Shown piece by piece: positions 5,693 through 6,826 of a stretch of 6,826 nucleotides of DNA (the stretch's first letter is position 1; each line of letters starts with the position of its first letter). The notes beneath the pieces were generated by a model. The model was not told the origin of the DNA and ran no database searches. It saw only the letters and a program-made list of their open reading frames with translations. This DNA comes from Actinomycetota bacterium. GTDB taxonomy: Bacteria; Actinomycetota; Actinomycetes; S36-B12; CAIYMF01. The stretch is from the NCBI GenBank assembly GCA_009699025.1, contig WLOZ01000096.1, positions 1-6,826 on the forward strand, read 5' to 3'. A program made the position numbers and the translations under genes.

Positions 5693-6468
5693 CCACCGCG
5701 CTCATCACCGGGCCCACCGCCGGCATCGGTCTCTCGTTTGCCACCCTGCTCGCAGCCGAGGGAACCGACCTGGTGCTGGTGGCGCGCGACACCACCCGGC
5801 TCGAGGAACTGGCGGCTCGGCTGAGGGCCCAGCACCGAATCGCGTGTGAGGTGCTGCCGGCCGACCTCTCGGTGCGATCTGACAGCGAGCGGGTCGAGGC
5901 GCGGCTGGCCGACCGCGAGCGCCCGATCGACCTGCTGGTCAACAACGCGGGCTTTGGGCTCAATGACCCCTTCTCGACCTCGCCCATCGTCGACGAGCAG
6001 CGACTCCTCGACGTGCTCGTTACCGCCGTCATGCGGCTGAGCCACGCGGCGGTTCCGGGCATGGTCGAACGGGGTCAGGGTGGCATCGTCAACGTCAGCA
6101 GTGTCGCCGCCTGGATCGCCGGCGGCACGTACTCGGCAGCAAAGTCGTGGTGCACCGTGTTCAGTGAGTCACTCAACCGCGAACTCGCGGGCACCGGGGT
6201 TCACGTCAACGCGCTGGCGCCCGGCTTCACGCGCACCGAGTTTCACCAGCGGGCCGACATGGACATGAGCGGCCTGCCCGAGTGGCTGTGGCTCAACTCC
6301 GACACTGTGGCGGCCGACGCGTTGCGCGACGTGCGCAGGGGTAGGCCGGTTACCGTTCCGGGGCTGCAGTACAAGGCGCTGTCGACGCTGGTGAAGTACC
6401 TGCCGCGCCCGGTGGTGCGCGCGGCTAGCGGCAATCGACCCAACGAGCGCAGCCGCAAGAAGGGCTAG
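5689..6468 (+). CDS. Short-chain dehydrogenase/reductase (SDR)
   Basis: A 259-residue classical SDR with a Rossmann fold. Visible: the cofactor loop TGPTAGIG (residues 7-14), acidic D59 in LPADLS, NNAG (85-88), NVSS (S137/S138, catalytic serine) and YSAAK (Y148, K152), followed by PGFTRTEF. R33 after the second strand (LVLVARD) suggests NADP preference. It resembles the DltE/COG0300 group common in actinobacteria. The C-terminal tail is Lys/Arg-rich (RSRKKG). The GTG start overlaps the MDR stop, and no separate ribosome-binding site is needed. Its stop (TAG) is two bases from the stop of the convergent hydrolase-like gene, leaving no room for a separate terminator. Substrate unknown. Confidence 0.9.
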   Translation: MTTALITGPTAGIGLSFATLLAAEGTDLVLVARDTTRLEELAARLRAQHRIACEVLPADLSVRSDSERVEARLADRERPIDLLVNNAGFGLNDPFSTSPIVDEQRLLDVLVTAVMRLSHAAVPGMVERGQGGIVNVSSVAAWIAGGTYSAAKSWCTVFSESLNRELAGTGVHVNALAPGFTRTEFHQRADMDMSGLPEWLWLNSDTVAADALRDVRRGRPVTVPGLQYKALSTLVKYLPRPVVRAASGNRPNERSRKKG

Positions 6469-6470
6469 GG

Positions 6471-6826
6471 TCAGCGACGCGCGAGCTCGGCGATCATGTC
6501 GGCGGGGTCGCCGCCGAGCACCTCCCACCCGCGCAGCAAGGCTTGGGCCGCCATCGATTCCGCCCGGCACACCACAACCACGGCGGCGTCGGGCCAGTCG
6601 GTACTGCGGGTCGACGCCGAGGGCAGCTCACCGTCGACCAGCACGTAGCAGCTGATCGGGCGCCGAGCCGCCCGCGCCGCGAACCCGAGTTGAGGCACGA
6701 GCGTCGTGGCGGTGCCAACCGCCACCAGAGTTACAGACAGGGCAGGCGCGAGCGACTCGATCGCGGCGTGCAGCGACAGCGCGGCCTGTGCGACCCATGA
6801 GGCCGCAGAGTCAGGGTCGGTGGGGG
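6471..6826 (-). CDS. Probable alpha/beta-hydrolase-like protein, C-terminal part (5' partial)
   Basis: The minus-strand frame is open from the window's right edge to TGA at 6471-6473, giving about 117 visible residues; a GTG at 6725 is internal. The strand-turn segment LVAVGTATTLVPQLGFAAR followed by ISCYVLVDGELP resembles the nucleophile-elbow region and next strand of small actinobacterial alpha/beta hydrolases. Where a GxSxG serine would stand, the sequence reads G-T-A-T, so the catalytic serine seems absent and the protein may be non-catalytic. A late DWPDAAVVVV strand and a helical C-terminus (PADMIAELARR) fit the same fold. The family call rests on pattern recognition of a fragment and is tentative. 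Confidence 0.45.
   Translation of the reverse strand, partial: PTDPDSAASWVAQAALSLHAAIESLAPALSVTLVAVGTATTLVPQLGFAARAARRPISCYVLVDGELPSASTRSTDWPDAAVVVVCRAESMAAQALLRGWEVLGGDPADMIAELARR

Overview
The window is GC-rich, densely packed bacterial DNA. Third-position G/C preference, ATGA and GTGA start/stop overlaps, and probable leaderless promoters (TANNNT 5-7 nt before ATG) suggest a chromosomal segment of an actinomycete (Actinomycetota). The lineage cannot be fixed more closely from sequence alone. Most of the window is ordinary: the 3' end of clpB, a CxxCxxCC zinc/iron-chelating protein (YkgJ family), a class I aminotransferase, a zinc-free MDR oxidoreductase overlapping an SDR, and the 3' end of a probable alpha/beta-hydrolase-like gene.

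The exceptional part is positions 1881-3287, a three-gene cluster on the + strand. Gene A encodes a Tat-type signal peptide plus a short stretch resembling the first strands of a DUF642/galactose-binding-like beta-sandwich. Gene B overlaps it by ATGA and gene C follows 16 bases after B. B and C each encode a full-length domain strikingly like eukaryotic ubiquitin (about 51 and 53 of 76 residues identical to human ubiquitin by hand alignment). Each is fused to a ~115-residue domain that looks like the rest of the same beta-sandwich. Gene A's product stops at the point where that sandwich resumes after the ubiquitin domain. The cluster therefore reads as a secreted beta-sandwich gene into which a ubiquitin sequence was placed, followed by tandem duplication of the ubiquitin-plus-sandwich unit. 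The C-terminal GG is gone in both, and no E1, E2, E3 or deubiquitinase gene is visible.

The cluster is bracketed by a dispersed palindromic repeat. Three complete copies (1141-1189, 1761-1809, 3367-3415) are each exactly 49 bp, with outer arms GAACTTGTGTCA/TGACACAAGTTC, an inner GGAC/GTCC stem and a 7-nt loop. A right-half copy lies at 3435-3455. One copy precedes and one follows the ubiquitin cluster; the third is between clpB and the ykgJ-like gene. Copies 1 and 3 follow C-rich pyrimidine tracts and sit between convergent genes.

Layout: clpB (+, partial) > repeat 1 < ykgJ-like | repeat 2 | gene A > gene B > gene C > repeat 3 < aminotransferase | MDR > SDR > < hydrolase-like (partial). There is no gene-free stretch over 300 bases; the longest gap, 3288-3491, holds repeat 3 and the half repeat.
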